DNA of 64,000 bases, from positions 124,001 to 188,000 of the forward strand of contig NZ_VULX01000003.1 in the NCBI RefSeq assembly GCF_009696465.1, written 5' to 3'. Position 1 is the first letter of the stretch, and each line of letters opens with the position of its first letter. The position numbers and the translations under genes are program-made. Positions 17,181 to 26,814 of the stretch are shown here, piece by piece. The notes below the pieces were generated by a model that saw only the letters and a list, made by a program, of their open reading frames with translations, made no database searches and was not told the DNA's origin. The stretch is from Inconstantimicrobium porci. GTDB lineage: Bacteria; Bacillota; Clostridia; Clostridiales; Clostridiaceae.

Positions 17181-19241
17181 ATGAAGAAAATAGCACATAA
17201 GATAATGCTGGGAATTGTATTATCTTGTTTATTTACTGCTGTTGTATTAACATCAGTAATTAATGTAATAAATAAACAGACAATTAAGACTGAATCAGAA
17301 AGCCTTATGATGCAGACAGCAGTAAACAAGGCCCAGGTAATAAATGAAGAATTAAGTACAACTGAATCATATGTAAATAGCCTTACAATGTTGATAGCAA
17401 GTACATTAAAGGCTGAAGATATAGAAAAAAACAATGATTATGCTAAAACATATCTTAATACAATAAAACCATATCTTGAAGAAACAATAAATTCAGAAAA
17501 GCAGTTCCTTGGTGTAGCAGTAATAATAAATCCAGAGCTTACACAAGAAGCTGATATGATGATTTTTGAAAAAGATACAGCAGGAAGCGTTAAAGCCATT
17601 ACTGATAAATTCACAAAGCAGGACTTTGTCGATGGCAGTCCTGATATGACATGGTATTATAATCCTGTCAATAAGAAAGCAGCAGTTTGGAGTGATCCAC
17701 ATACTGATAAAAGCTCGGACAGTATCCGTATGGCATATACAAGACCGATATACTCAGGCAATACTTTGATTGGTGTTGTTGCCATAGATTTATTCTTTAA
17801 TGATTATAAAGACATGATAAATAATATAAAGATGTATGATACGGGATATGCTTTCCTTGTTAACAATGCAGGAAATTATCTTGTAGACAAGAAATATACT
17901 GAAAAAGATAATATCAGTGGAACATTAAAGATTAATGTCTCTGATTTAAAGGAGACAGGAATAAAAAGCTATAAGGATAACGGCAGCGAGTCAGTAGCGG
18001 CATATTCTAGACTTAAAAATGGTAACATAATGATTGTGTCAGCAAAAGAAAAAGAAATTTTTGCTGGATTATATAAGAATACTAAAGTTTCAATCATCAT
18101 AACAATAGTACTTTGCTTACTAACTTCAATAATAGCATTATACATAGGTAAAGTAATCAGTGGACCAATAATTACTATAACAGATGATGTTAATAAGATT
18201 GCGGATCTTGATTTTACAGAAAATGAAAAGATGCAGATGATTAATACACTGACAGATGAAACTGGTGTTATCGGCAGGGCTGTTCTTAACTTAAAGGGAA
18301 CTATAAAAGATACAGTAAGTAATATACAGCAGTGTTCTAATGAAACTGCAGGCCATTCAAATGAATTGGATAAGATTACTGATCAGTTAGTTGAGTCTTT
18401 ATCTGCTATAAATACTACTGTGGATGAACTGGCTAATGGTGCGGAATCACAAGCTCAGGAAGCACAGGGAAGTATTGAAAAACTTCATGGATTATCAGAT
18501 ACAGTAGATAAGATGAACAAGATAATTAATGAATTTAATGATAAGTTTACTGAAGCTAAAAAGAGCAATACGATAGGAATAAACTCTGTAAACATATTAG
18601 TAGATAAGATTTCTACTACAACAAGTATTGAAGAACAGACAAGTATGAGCGTTAAACAGCTTTCTAAAAAATCAGAATCAATAGGTAATATAGTTTCATC
18701 AATTAATGAAATTGCACAGCAGACAAATTTACTTGCATTAAATGCAGCAATTGAAGCAGCAAGAGCTGGTGAAGCTGGAAGAGGATTTGGTGTTGTTGCA
18801 GAAGAAATAAGAAAGCTTTCAGAGCAGACAAATTCAGCAACTACTGAAATTGAGAATATAATAAAAGAAGTATATGACGAAATTAAGAATACAGAAAATA
18901 ACATGAATAAATCAACTGAAACTATTGATCATGTTAATAATGCAATCAGTGATGTAAAAACATCATTTGACAGTATTATGGTTTCATTTAGTAATATGGA
19001 GCAGAAACTATCATCTTTAAATGACGGTGTTAATTCTATAGAAGAAAATAAAAATGATGTATTTGATGCTATTGAAGGTATTACGTCAATATGCGAGCAG
19101 TCAGCAGCTGGTACTGAAGAAATTTCAGCTACAGTAAATGAAGAATTAAATTCAGTAAGACATGTTAGTGAACTTATCAAATCTCTTAACTCACTTGTAT
19201 ATAGATTAGAAGATATGATAAGCAGATTTAAGATTAATTAA
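17181..19241 (+). CDS. Methyl-accepting chemotaxis protein with extracellular Cache sensor
   Basis: A transmembrane chemoreceptor of 686 residues. TM1 is at about 9-29 and a large extracellular double-Cache-type ligand domain spans about 35-285 ([38 protein letters not shown]). TM2 is about 296-316, then a HAMP segment, then the cytoplasmic signalling coiled coil with the conserved hairpin tip [19 protein letters not shown] and [18 protein letters not shown], which contacts CheA and CheW. Cache receptors of this type commonly sense amino acids, organic acids or purines; the ligand here is unknown. The ATG is supported by AGGAGA upstream. Confidence 0.93.
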   Translation: MKKIAHKIMLGIVLSCLFTAVVLTSVINVINKQTIKTESESLMMQTAVNKAQVINEELSTTESYVNSLTMLIASTLKAEDIEKNNDYAKTYLNTIKPYLEETINSEKQFLGVAVIINPELTQEADMMIFEKDTAGSVKAITDKFTKQDFVDGSPDMTWYYNPVNKKAAVWSDPHTDKSSDSIRMAYTRPIYSGNTLIGVVAIDLFFNDYKDMINNIKMYDTGYAFLVNNAGNYLVDKKYTEKDNISGTLKINVSDLKETGIKSYKDNGSESVAAYSRLKNGNIMIVSAKEKEIFAGLYKNTKVSIIITIVLCLLTSIIALYIGKVISGPIITITDDVNKIADLDFTENEKMQMINTLTDETGVIGRAVLNLKGTIKDTVSNIQQCSNETAGHSNELDKITDQLVESLSAINTTVDELANGAESQAQEAQGSIEKLHGLSDTVDKMNKIINEFNDKFTEAKKSNTIGINSVNILVDKISTTTSIEEQTSMSVKQLSKKSESIGNIVSSINEIAQQTNLLALNAAIEAARAGEAGRGFGVVAEEIRKLSEQTNSATTEIENIIKEVYDEIKNTENNMNKSTETIDHVNNAISDVKTSFDSIMVSFSNMEQKLSSLNDGVNSIEENKNDVFDAIEGITSICEQSAAGTEEISATVNEELNSVRHVSELIKSLNSLVYRLEDMISRFKIN

Positions 19242-19484
19242 AGCTATTGACATATATATATCTAAGGTGTAAAATAAATTTAATTCAATGAAGGAAATAG
19301 TAAGCTTTAGTTTAGTATTTTAAGCGAGTAGAGGATGATGGGAGCTCTATAAGAACAGTAAGGCTGAAGACATTCCAGAGAAGCTTATCTGAAATTTAGT
19401 AGGGTAAGACGGGCAGCTCCGTTAAAAGTATTTGAGACGACAAAGTTATAATGCTTTGTTAAAATAGAATGGTACCGTGAATAT

Positions 19485-19520
19485 GCTTTCACTTCTATAT
19501 AAGAAGTGAAAGCTTTTTTT
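19485..19520 (+). terminator. First T-box terminator
   Basis: A perfect 12-bp stem (19485-19496 with 19502-19513), 5-base loop and seven T. It is mutually exclusive with the first antiterminator at 19465-19497. Confidence 0.88.
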
Positions 19521-19579
19521 ATAACCATCTAATATTATAACTTTTGTCAAAGACAGGGTGGTACCGCGGAAAAATTTTC

Positions 19580-19619
19580 GCCCCTTGAGTTTAGCGCTGA
19601 ACTCAAGGGGCTTTTTTTT
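19580..19619 (+). terminator. Second T-box terminator
   Basis: A perfect 12-bp stem GCCCCTTGAGTT (19580-19591) with AACTCAAGGGGC (19600-19611) and eight T. It is mutually exclusive with the second antiterminator at 19555-19585. Confidence 0.9.
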
Positions 19620-19621
19620 AT

Positions 19622-19803
19622 AATAATCAGTAATCAAGGATCATTGGTCAATGAAGGTGGTAATTAATGGAAATTCCATCTTTAAGCCTCTAAAATTTAA
19701 ACATAAGAAAGTTTTAAAGAGGGTTTACCCTCTTTTGGGAACTCCTTTCAGAGTTCAATCCTGAATTGATTATCGATTATTGATTGTTGGTAATTGATCA
19801 ATA
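19622..19803 (+). repeat. AT-rich imperfect inverted-repeat segment between T-box and aspS
   Basis: This stretch between the second terminator and the AspRS ribosome site has no gene. Its outer parts (about 19622-19652 and 19766-19803), rich in ATTGAT/ATCAAT words, are diverged inverted repeats. In the middle is a hairpin AAAGAGGG (19716-19723) with CCCTCTTT (19728-19735), followed by only a short T-run. It may be a small inserted palindromic element or a further attenuator; the sequence does not decide. Confidence 0.45.
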
Positions 19804-19825
19804 ATTAATATTAGGAGGTACAGAT

Positions 19826-21109
19826 ATGAATAGAACTATGATTAATAAATTAAACAATTATATTAATAAAAAAGTTACTGTAAAGGGATGGATTCACAGA
19901 ATTAGAAAGCTAAAATCTATTACTTTTATAGTTGTCAGGGATAGAACAGGACTTTTGCAGTGTGTTGCAGATAATAAAAAGATAGACTGTGAAAATATGA
20001 AATGTGAAGATGTAGTATCTATAGAAGGTCTACTTGTGAAAAGCAGGAATGATTTAAATCCTTTTGAACTGCAGATAGAAAGTGTAGAGATATTAAATAC
20101 TTCTGAAGTGCTGCCAATAGAAATAAATAAGGAAAACCTTGATGTTAATCTTGATACGATGCTTAATAACAGGATGCTCAGCCTTAGAAATAAGAAAGAA
20201 GCAGATATATTTAAAGTCCAGAATGCTATAGTTGATGGCTTTAGAAAGTTTCTTAAGGAAAGAGAATTTACTGAGATATTTTCACCTAAAATAATTAAGG
20301 AAGGCGTTGAAGGTGGTACTGAACTTTTTGAAGTAAAGTATTTTGAAAATAAGGCTTATCTTGCTCAAAGCCCTCAGTTTTATAAACAGATGATGGTAGG
20401 TGCAGGGTTTGAAAGGGTTTTTGAAGTGGCCCAGGTTTATAGAGCTGAAGAGCACAATACAAACAGGCATTTAAATGAATATGTTAGTATGGATCTTGAG
20501 ATGGGATTTATAGATAATGAATATGATTTGATGAAGCTTGAAGAAGAAATGATAAAGTTTATCATCGATAAAATAAAAGATGAATGTAGTTCTATTGAAG
20601 GTATAGAAAATATTATACCTGAAATAAAATATGAGATACCTAAAATTGAATTTAATGATGTAATCAGTATTATGGCTAAGGAATATAATAAGACAGATTT
20701 AGAAGGAGATCTTGATCCTGATGCTGAAAAATTAATTTGTAAGTATGCTGAAGAAAAATACAACTCTGAATTTGTTTTTGTTACAAATTACCCTAGAAAT
20801 AAACGTCCTATGTATACAATGATGAAAGGCGAAAATGGAACACATAGTTTTGACCTTTTATGCAGAGGTACTGAAATAACAACAGGTGGGCAGAGAATTC
20901 ATAATTATAATATGCTGGTTGAAAACATGAAGTATAAAAATCTTAATCCTGATAATTATAAGTCATATCTTGAGAACTTCAGATATGGTATGATACCACA
21001 TGGTGGTCTAGCAATTGGACTTGAAAGAATAACATGTAAATTCTTAAAGCTAGATAATGTAAGAAGGGCTAGTTTTGTGCCTAGAGATAGGACACGACTT
21101 GTTCCTTAA
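19826..21109 (+). CDS. aspS: Aspartyl-tRNA synthetase, archaeal-type (probably non-discriminating)
   Basis: A class II aminoacyl-tRNA synthetase with an N-terminal OB-fold anticodon-binding domain (about 1-100) and a catalytic domain. Motif 2 is around VFEVAQVYRAEEHNTNRHLN and motif 3 around GGLAIGLERI near the C-terminus, ending FVPRDRTRLVP. At 427 residues it lacks the GAD insertion domain of bacterial AspRS (about 590 residues), matching the archaeal-type AspRS of clostridia. Such enzymes often charge both tRNA(Asp) and tRNA(Asn), Asp-tRNA(Asn) then being amidated by GatCAB; this is inferred. Asn- rather than Asp-specificity is the main alternative, but the T-box GAC specifier favours aspartate. 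The AGGAGGT ribosome site precedes the ATG. Confidence 0.88.
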   Translation: MNRTMINKLNNYINKKVTVKGWIHRIRKLKSITFIVVRDRTGLLQCVADNKKIDCENMKCEDVVSIEGLLVKSRNDLNPFELQIESVEILNTSEVLPIEINKENLDVNLDTMLNNRMLSLRNKKEADIFKVQNAIVDGFRKFLKEREFTEIFSPKIIKEGVEGGTELFEVKYFENKAYLAQSPQFYKQMMVGAGFERVFEVAQVYRAEEHNTNRHLNEYVSMDLEMGFIDNEYDLMKLEEEMIKFIIDKIKDECSSIEGIENIIPEIKYEIPKIEFNDVISIMAKEYNKTDLEGDLDPDAEKLICKYAEEKYNSEFVFVTNYPRNKRPMYTMMKGENGTHSFDLLCRGTEITTGGQRIHNYNMLVENMKYKNLNPDNYKSYLENFRYGMIPHGGLAIGLERITCKFLKLDNVRRASFVPRDRTRLVP

Positions 21110-21160
21110 GAAAGACTAATAAGAAAAATTACAATTAATAAAAATACTTTTCACAAAAAC

Positions 21161-21196
21161 AAAAGATACGCATTATTTCTGAGGCGTATCTTTTTT
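21161..21196. terminator. Bidirectional terminator between aspS and the DUF1836 gene
   Basis: AAAAGATACGC (21161-21171) pairs with GCGTATCTTTT (21184-21194), with A- and T-runs on both sides. It overlaps the last codons of the convergent DUF1836 gene. Confidence 0.85.
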
Positions 21197-21724
21197 ATTA
21201 ATATTGTTATCAAGAAGATTGATAGCTAATTTTTTGTACATATTAGATTTGTTGATTAATGATAATATAAAAAGTGGAAGATTATCAGGAGCATCATTTT
21301 CATTTATTACTGTGCTTATTTCATTTTTAAAATCAATAAAGTCAGAATTTGTTCTATTTAAAAAGCTGTTATAGAACTGTATTAAATCGTCATTGGTATC
21401 TTTTATTTCATATAATAAAGTTTTTATGTCGGAAATTGATAAGCTTTGTTTTAAATTATAGATTAATATAAGCAGTAGAATATTTTCTCTTGAATATTTT
21501 TTATTAGTAATTGGCTGTAAGAGTTTATCTTTAGCATAATTATTAATCATTGTTTTTGTTAAAAGCTTATCATCATCAAATCTCTTGCCATTAGATAATT
21601 TGTTTTCAAACAAAGTTATAACCTGGTCCATATATAAATCAAGATCAGGAATTTCATTCAAGTTAATTGTATCTTTTAAAGAAAGAGAATCTATTAATTT
21701 TAATAAATCATTATTATCTGTCAT
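21173..21724 (-). CDS. DUF1836 family protein
   Basis: A 183-residue soluble protein. The segment IPDLDLYMDQVITLFENKL, followed by DDKLLTKTMINNYAKDKLL and NKKYSRENILLLILIYNLKQ, is the DUF1836 signature. The fold resembles a MerR/HTH-like helical domain, so a DNA-binding role has been suggested for the family, but I know of no established function. It is convergent with aspS and divergent from the TtcA-like gene. The ATG is at 21724, with AGGTAGGTG on the coding strand just before it. Confidence 0.85.
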   Translation of the reverse strand: MTDNNDLLKLIDSLSLKDTINLNEIPDLDLYMDQVITLFENKLSNGKRFDDDKLLTKTMINNYAKDKLLQPITNKKYSRENILLLILIYNLKQSLSISDIKTLLYEIKDTNDDLIQFYNSFLNRTNSDFIDFKNEISTVINENDAPDNLPLFILSLINKSNMYKKLAINLLDNNINKKDTPQK

Positions 21725-21876
21725 ACTGTATTCACCTACCTTATGTAGTTACAAAAACCACTTAATGATATATCTATATAATAAAACATTTCAATTTAAA
21801 ATTCAACTCTAAAATATTGCAATAATACTTTAAAGCATTTAGAATGTATAAGTAGATTAAAATAGAGGTGATTTTT

Positions 21877-22734
21877 ATGAGCGATATAGCAGGAAAAGGC
21901 TGCGACATTTTAGTACCATTTAATGAAAGAAAACCACTTCCTGAAATAGAGAGAAGTATTATAAAAAAATATAGAAAACATATATGGACAAAGTTTACAA
22001 GAGCAATTAATGATTATGAACTTGTAAAAGAAGGGGATAAAATTGCAGTTGCTGTGTCTGGCGGTAAAGACAGTATGCTTATGGCGAAGCTTTTTCAAGA
22101 ACTCAAAAGACATGGGCGTGTTAATTTTGAACTTGTATTCTTATGCATGGATCCAGGCTATCATGAAAACATAAAAGAGTTATTGATAGATAATTGTAAT
22201 TACTTAAATATACCTTTACAGATATATGACTCAAACATATTCGAAGTTGTAGACAGAATAGCTAAAGATTATCCTTGTTATATGTGTGCAAGAATGAGAA
22301 GAGGAGCATTATACTCAAAGGCTCAGGAATTAGGATGTAATAAAGTTGCATTAGGACATCATTTCAACGATGTTATTGAAACAACAATGCTTAATGTTTT
22401 ATATGCAGGTAATTTCAAGACTATGCTTCCAAAGCTTAAAGCAAAGAATTTTGAGAATATGGAACTTATAAGACCTATGTATTATATAGAAGAATCTTAT
22501 ATTAAGAGGTTTACTCAAAATGCAGGTATCTGGCCGTTAAACTGTGCATGCATGATAGCTGCTAAAAAAGTTGGTAATAAGAGATATGAAATAAAGGAAT
22601 TGATTGCCAATCTTAAAAAGACATTCCCGGATGTTGACAAATCAATTTTCAAGTCAGCAGAGAATGTAAGTATGGATGCTATACTAGGATGGGAAAAAGG
22701 AAAAGAAAAACATTCATTTTTAGAAGATTTCTAA
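21877..22734 (+). CDS. ttcA: TtcA-family tRNA 2-thiolation enzyme (PP-loop ATPase)
   Basis: A PP-loop adenylating enzyme. The ATP-binding motif VSGGKDSML is at about residue 61, a first cysteine pair CYMCARMRRG at about 134, LGHHFNDVIETTMLN at about 157, and a third Cys in NCACM at about 222, the layout that holds the Fe-S cluster in TtcA proteins. TtcA makes 2-thiocytidine at tRNA position 32; clostridial members are less studied and may act on another thio-modification. The ATG at 21877 follows GAGGTG with normal spacing; the GTG at 21868 is inside that site. It is divergent from DUF1836 and ends in a bidirectional terminator. Confidence 0.85.
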   Translation: MSDIAGKGCDILVPFNERKPLPEIERSIIKKYRKHIWTKFTRAINDYELVKEGDKIAVAVSGGKDSMLMAKLFQELKRHGRVNFELVFLCMDPGYHENIKELLIDNCNYLNIPLQIYDSNIFEVVDRIAKDYPCYMCARMRRGALYSKAQELGCNKVALGHHFNDVIETTMLNVLYAGNFKTMLPKLKAKNFENMELIRPMYYIEESYIKRFTQNAGIWPLNCACMIAAKKVGNKRYEIKELIANLKKTFPDVDKSIFKSAENVSMDAILGWEKGKEKHSFLEDF

Positions 22735-22744
22735 ATAACTAAAT

Positions 22745-22775
22745 AAAAAAACGGAGGTTTATACCTCCGTTTTTT
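22745..22775. terminator. Bidirectional terminator between ttcA and yjiH
   Basis: AAAAAACGGAGGT (22745-22757) pairs with ACCTCCGTTTTTT (22763-22775), a GC-rich core flanked by A and T runs, serving both convergent genes. Confidence 0.92.
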
Positions 22776-22777
22776 AT

Positions 22778-24139
22778 TTAGAATAACATGTGAGCAATTA
22801 ATGATGCTATTGGTAGTGTTATCAGTGTTCTTTCTAAGAATATTATGAAAAGGTCTTTTATGTTTACAGGAATCTTTGATGCCAGTAAAAGTCCTCCAAC
22901 TTCAGACATATAAATAAGCTGTGTTACAGATGTACAGGCTACTATAAATCTTGTCATAGGGTTAGCAATAGTACTACCGATAACTGAAGGTATAAACATA
23001 TCCGTAAAACCTACAATTAAAGTTTTTGATGCAAGAGCTGCATCAGGAATATGTAACAACTTAAGTAGTGGAATAAATGGCAGACCAAGATATTCAAAAA
23101 TATGAGTATATTCTGCAAGTATCAGTGCGATAGTACCCATACCCATAACGACAGGCAGTACACCAATCCACATATCAAGTACATTTTTTATACCATCAAT
23201 CAGGAATTCTTTCATTCCTTTATTATTATTAACTTTTTCTAGAGCTTTGCTTATTCCATAAGAAAATGTAGTATGATTTTCTGGTACAATTTCGTTATCT
23301 TTTTTCTTTTCTCCATTAATATATGTATCTGGAATTTTTGATAATGGTGGAATTCTAGGGGTAATTACTGCAGCTACAATTCCAATAAAAGTTACAGTAA
23401 TATAAAAAGGAACAAACATATCTTCAAGACCTACCTGAGCTATTACTACAAGGCAGAAAGTAATTGATACTACTGAGAAGTTTGTACCAATAATTGCTGC
23501 TTCCTTTTTAGAGTAGAAGCCGTGCTCATACTGTTTGCTAGTCAGAAGTACGCCAATAGTTCCGTCACCAAGCCATGAAGTTATACAGTCGATTGATGAT
23601 CTTCCTGGTAGTGAGAATATTGGACGCATAACTTTTGATAATAGTGTTCCAACAAACTCAAGAAGACCAAAATCGAGTATTAATGGTAATAGAAGTCCTG
23701 CAAATAAAAATACAGCGAAAAGTGTAGGTAGAAGACTATATAATAGAGTACCACCTGTTGAATCTGAATATATAAAATCAAATCTGAATTTATATATTGT
23801 GATTATTGCAAGTATTGCACCAATAATACGTAAAGAAAACCATAGGGGGCTTACATTAAAAAGTCCATTTAAATATTTATTATTGATAATAAATTTTGGT
23901 TTGAATATTTTTGAGATTATTGCTAAAGCTGCACTTATTGATATTATAACCACTGAAATTATGGGCAAATATTCACCTAATAATGAAATGATTAATTTTG
24001 AAAATATTGCTACAGGTATAGTTAATGATCCATTCCATGGAATAGGTATCATAAATAAAAAAACTCCAAGTAGCGATGGAATTATAAATTTTAATGTTTT
24101 TTGAAAGTCGTGATTTTCCTCTTTTGCAGTTTTATTCAT
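22778..24139 (-). CDS. YjiH family membrane protein with nucleoside-recognition (Gate) domains
   Basis: A 453-residue integral membrane protein with about ten hydrophobic segments. The N-terminus (FIIPSLLGVFLFMIPIPWNG) and the segment LPGRSSIDCITSWLGDGT are typical of YjiH proteins, which carry 'Gate'/nucleoside-recognition membrane modules also found in spore maturation proteins and nucleoside transporters. The transported substrate is unknown. A hydrophilic loop at about 265-300 separates the two halves, the second half starting DMWIGVLPVVMGMGTIAL. The ATG at 24139 has AGGAGA upstream. It stands alone. Confidence 0.82.
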   Translation of the reverse strand: MNKTAKEENHDFQKTLKFIIPSLLGVFLFMIPIPWNGSLTIPVAIFSKLIISLLGEYLPIISVVIISISAALAIISKIFKPKFIINNKYLNGLFNVSPLWFSLRIIGAILAIITIYKFRFDFIYSDSTGGTLLYSLLPTLFAVFLFAGLLLPLILDFGLLEFVGTLLSKVMRPIFSLPGRSSIDCITSWLGDGTIGVLLTSKQYEHGFYSKKEAAIIGTNFSVVSITFCLVVIAQVGLEDMFVPFYITVTFIGIVAAVITPRIPPLSKIPDTYINGEKKKDNEIVPENHTTFSYGISKALEKVNNNKGMKEFLIDGIKNVLDMWIGVLPVVMGMGTIALILAEYTHIFEYLGLPFIPLLKLLHIPDAALASKTLIVGFTDMFIPSVIGSTIANPMTRFIVACTSVTQLIYMSEVGGLLLASKIPVNIKDLFIIFLERTLITLPIASLIAHMLF

Positions 24140-24392
24140 ATATTTCTCCTTTGTTGTATATTAATTCATATAATTCACTTTGTATTGCTAATGAATGCAT
24201 AAATATTAATTTGCGTAACATAATAATACATTATTTTTGCATAAATTGAAAGAGAAATTTTTAATGAAATATAATATTGCAATATTTTATGATTATTTTT
24301 AAAAATATCTTGGCTGTATACAATAGGTATTTTTATGTTGATAATAGTATATTTGAGGTATTATAATCATCTATGGGAGTGAGGTGAGAACA

Positions 24393-24587
24393 ATGGAAAT
24401 ACAGGTTTTTGTTAAAGGAAAGAAAGAACCTATAATATATAAGGGTGACAGAATAGATGTACTCGATTTAGAACTTCAAGGAAATAATTACAAACAAATC
24501 AGATGTTTTAAAAAAGGATTTAGTAAAAGTGAACTTATTCAGTCTGATATAATATTAAGAATAAAAGAAAATTTAAAGCAAAAATAA
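24393..24587 (+). CDS. Small conserved hypothetical protein (64 aa)
   Basis: A short, basic, strand-rich protein, MEIQVFVKGKKEPIIYKGD at the start, with no membrane segment. I do not recognise the family. The ATG at 24393 has a strong GAGGTGAG site; a GTG at 24384 overlaps that site and is rejected. It lies 114 bases upstream of a chemoreceptor gene with no terminator visible between, so co-transcription is possible. Confidence 0.6.
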   Translation: MEIQVFVKGKKEPIIYKGDRIDVLDLELQGNNYKQIRCFKKGFSKSELIQSDIILRIKENLKQK

Positions 24588-24701
24588 ATTTATTAAAAAT
24601 TGTAATTTTATGATATATTTTATAGATTTCGAGATGATTAAGTTATATAATAGATTATATGTAGAAAATAATTACAAAACATCAAAAGAGGTTGGGATAT
24701 T

Positions 24702-26438
24702 ATGAAAGAGATGAAGTTACGTAATCATAATAATAAAGAAAAACTTAATCATGGAAAAAGAAATATAAAGCTTGTTACAATTATTTTGATTATAGGGATT
24801 TTAATTGTATTATGTAATGAATCATTAGCATTCTTTAATTTTGTATCTTTTAACAAGGTATCTAAAAGTACTGAAACAGTGTTTAAAGAGAATCTAGCTA
24901 AAATTGATAATATTAATTCTATGCTTATATCAATCAATAAGATTAAAACGAATACTGTTGACAATATGTCATTATTTTCAGCTGGTATAATTAAAAAAGA
25001 ACGTACTTTACTTGCTAAATCACTGGATTTATTAATAAAATGTAAGAGTAACAGTGCAGAAGAAGATAACTTTATAATTACTATGCCATCAAAATTTAAT
25101 TCTTATTTCAGTAATTTAGATAATATGGTTAAGAACGTTGAAAGTGATAAGGAAATAGATAATTTAAATTTGCTTAACGCAAAGTCTATTGCCGATTCAA
25201 TAACAACTAACCTAGAAAATTACAATACAATAGTTCAGAAAGAAATAAATAGTTCATCAGCTTTATTAGTGTCACAAGCTCGATACAGTAAATATATTAA
25301 TATAATTATGAGCCAGGTAGTGGTGGCAATAATAATAGTTGTTTTTGCATTTTTTATTAAGGAAATTAATAAGGCATTGAAGGACTTCCAGGCTATACTT
25401 GAAGAAGTTAAACGAGGAAATCTTGCTGTAGATGTGGATTGTAATGGTAAAAACGAATTTGCAATTATGAGACGAGAATTAAAAAGCAGCTTGGATGCAA
25501 TAATCCTGCTTATTAATAAATTCAAGAAAGGTACTGATACAATTGATGATAGAGTCATGTCATTATCTGCTGTGTCTGAAGAAATGGCAGCTTCAGCTGA
25601 ACAGGTAAATAATTCAATACTTCAGGTGTCAAAAGGTTCAGAAAGTCAGACAAATGATCTTGTAGAAATCGTAAATCTTATTAAAGATTTTACTGTTACC
25701 TTAAAAGAAGTTGTAGGAAGAATAAATGTTGTACATAATAATGCTTCTGATGCATCAAAAGTAGCTAATGTAGGAGGCAGTGAGTTGAACAAACTGATAG
25801 CTTCATTGGAAACAGTTCAGAGTGATTTCAAAAGTATGACTGAAAGAGTTACAGAACTTGATACTAGTGTGAATAAAATAAATGAGATTACAGAACTTAT
25901 TAATGGAATAACGGATCAGACTAATTTATTAGCATTGAATGCTGCTATTGAAGCTGCTAGGGCTGGAGATGCTGGTAAGGGATTTGCAGTGGTTGCAAAT
26001 GAAATTAGGAGACTGGCAGAACAGAGTAAGAATGCACTCGAAGAGATAAATTCAATTGTAAAAGGTATTAAAGTTGAAACTAAAGAGGTTATTATTGACA
26101 GTAATAATTTAGGACAATCTTTTAAACATCAGGAAAAAACAATTAGGGATTCTATAAAATCATTTAGCGAAATAGTTCAATCAGTAAGTAATATAGTCCC
26201 ACTTGTTGAAAATGTAAAGAGTTTTATAAATGAACTTGAAAGAAAGAATAACTCAATAGCTAATAAAACTGAAAATGCAACAGCTGTTGCACAGGAAAAT
26301 CTGGCAACCTCAGAGGAAATTACAGCTTCTACCTCAGAAATGAGCAAATCTGCTGAAGATGTGGCTGATACTGCAAATACTTTGACAAAGATTGTTTCAG
26401 ATACTCTTGATAATATTAATAATTTTAAAATAGATTAA
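24702..26438 (+). CDS. Methyl-accepting chemotaxis protein with four-helix-bundle-type sensor
   Basis: A chemoreceptor of 578 residues: a charged cytoplasmic N-terminus, TM1 (about 24-46), an all-helical extracellular region (about 47-195) resembling four-helix-bundle MCP sensors, TM2 (about 200-220), HAMP, and the signalling domain with tip [19 protein letters not shown] and [18 protein letters not shown]. The sensor is short and without Cache features, so ligand binding may be indirect. It is followed 17 bases later by a DUF4250 gene, probably in the same transcript. Confidence 0.92.
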   Translation: MKEMKLRNHNNKEKLNHGKRNIKLVTIILIIGILIVLCNESLAFFNFVSFNKVSKSTETVFKENLAKIDNINSMLISINKIKTNTVDNMSLFSAGIIKKERTLLAKSLDLLIKCKSNSAEEDNFIITMPSKFNSYFSNLDNMVKNVESDKEIDNLNLLNAKSIADSITTNLENYNTIVQKEINSSSALLVSQARYSKYINIIMSQVVVAIIIVVFAFFIKEINKALKDFQAILEEVKRGNLAVDVDCNGKNEFAIMRRELKSSLDAIILLINKFKKGTDTIDDRVMSLSAVSEEMAASAEQVNNSILQVSKGSESQTNDLVEIVNLIKDFTVTLKEVVGRINVVHNNASDASKVANVGGSELNKLIASLETVQSDFKSMTERVTELDTSVNKINEITELINGITDQTNLLALNAAIEAARAGDAGKGFAVVANEIRRLAEQSKNALEEINSIVKGIKVETKEVIIDSNNLGQSFKHQEKTIRDSIKSFSEIVQSVSNIVPLVENVKSFINELERKNNSIANKTENATAVAQENLATSEEITASTSEMSKSAEDVADTANTLTKIVSDTLDNINNFKID

Positions 26439-26455
26439 TTACAGAGGAGAAAGAT

Positions 26456-26656
26456 ATGGAAATAACAAACGAATTAGTGTCACAAATGGATCCATTTATG
26501 CTTTTAAGCGTTATTAATATGAAACTTAGGGATTTTTACTCAAGTTTAAATGACTTATGTGAAGATAATGATATAGATAAATCATTATTAGTTTCTAGAT
26601 TTGAAAATATAAATTATGAATATTCAGAAAATCTTAATCAAATTGTTGCAAAATAG
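26456..26656 (+). CDS. DUF4250 family small protein (66 aa)
   Basis: A short acidic protein carrying the DUF4250 signature DPFMLLSVINMKLRDFYSSL and a helix with DNDIDKSLLVSRFENI. Function of the family is unknown; homologues are small single-domain proteins in Clostridia. The ribosome site AGAGGAGA is strong, and the 17-base gap after the chemoreceptor gene indicates an operon. Confidence 0.8.
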   Translation: MEITNELVSQMDPFMLLSVINMKLRDFYSSLNDLCEDNDIDKSLLVSRFENINYEYSENLNQIVAK

Positions 26657-26712
26657 TTATCTTGATATGTTATTATTATATTAATAAATTATCAAGATTG
26701 GAGATTTTATAA

Positions 26713-26814
26713 ATGAAAAAAAGTAAAAGCATAATTTTAGCTATAGCATCAGTAGTGCTAGTAGCTAGTATTGTAAAAGATAAACGTAAAAAGACAAATC
26801 AGCTAAATAAATAA
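26713..26814 (+). CDS. Small single-pass membrane peptide (33 aa)
   Basis: A small open frame starting ATG at 26713 with GGAG nine bases upstream. It encodes MKKSKSIILAIASVVLVAS, then a basic tail (KDKRKKTNQLNK). The layout is a short positively charged N-terminus, one membrane helix and a cytoplasmic-looking basic end. A terminator hairpin overlaps its last codons, as expected of the final gene in an operon. I cannot assign a function. The ribosome site, composition and terminator make translation plausible. Confidence 0.55.
   Translation: MKKSKSIILAIASVVLVASIVKDKRKKTNQLNK

Larger units (their letters stand above)
19287..19619 (+). promoter_or_regulatory. T-box leader (Asp specifier candidate) with two antiterminator/terminator modules
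   Basis: Stem I is closed by TAAGCTT (19301-19307) with AAGCTTA (19381-19387), has AGTA at 19314-19317 and a distal stem TAGAG/CTCTA around the GATGATGGGAG loop. It carries TGAA-GAC-ATTC, matching the known specifier-loop layout, so GAC (Asp, 19369-19371) is the best specifier. A stem III-like hairpin is ACAAAG/CTTTGT (19440-19459). Module 1: TAGAA/TTCTA and GTGAA/TTCAC around TGGTACC, then terminator GCTTTCACTTCT/AGAAGTGAAAGC plus T7 (19485-19520). Module 2: AGGG/CCCT and GCG/CGC around TGGTACC, then terminator 19580-19611 plus T8. Charged tRNA should favour termination; uncharged tRNA favours readthrough into the AspRS gene. Confidence 0.92.

Noticed and set aside
19242-19286. A second Stem I or separate riboswitch before the T-box
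   Set aside because: This short stretch shows only promoter-like AT-rich sequence after the chemoreceptor stop; no second specifier stem could be built.
23535-24104. Open frame of 189 codons on the plus strand inside yjiH
   Set aside because: It is the antisense shadow of a clearly recognisable membrane protein and has no ribosome site.
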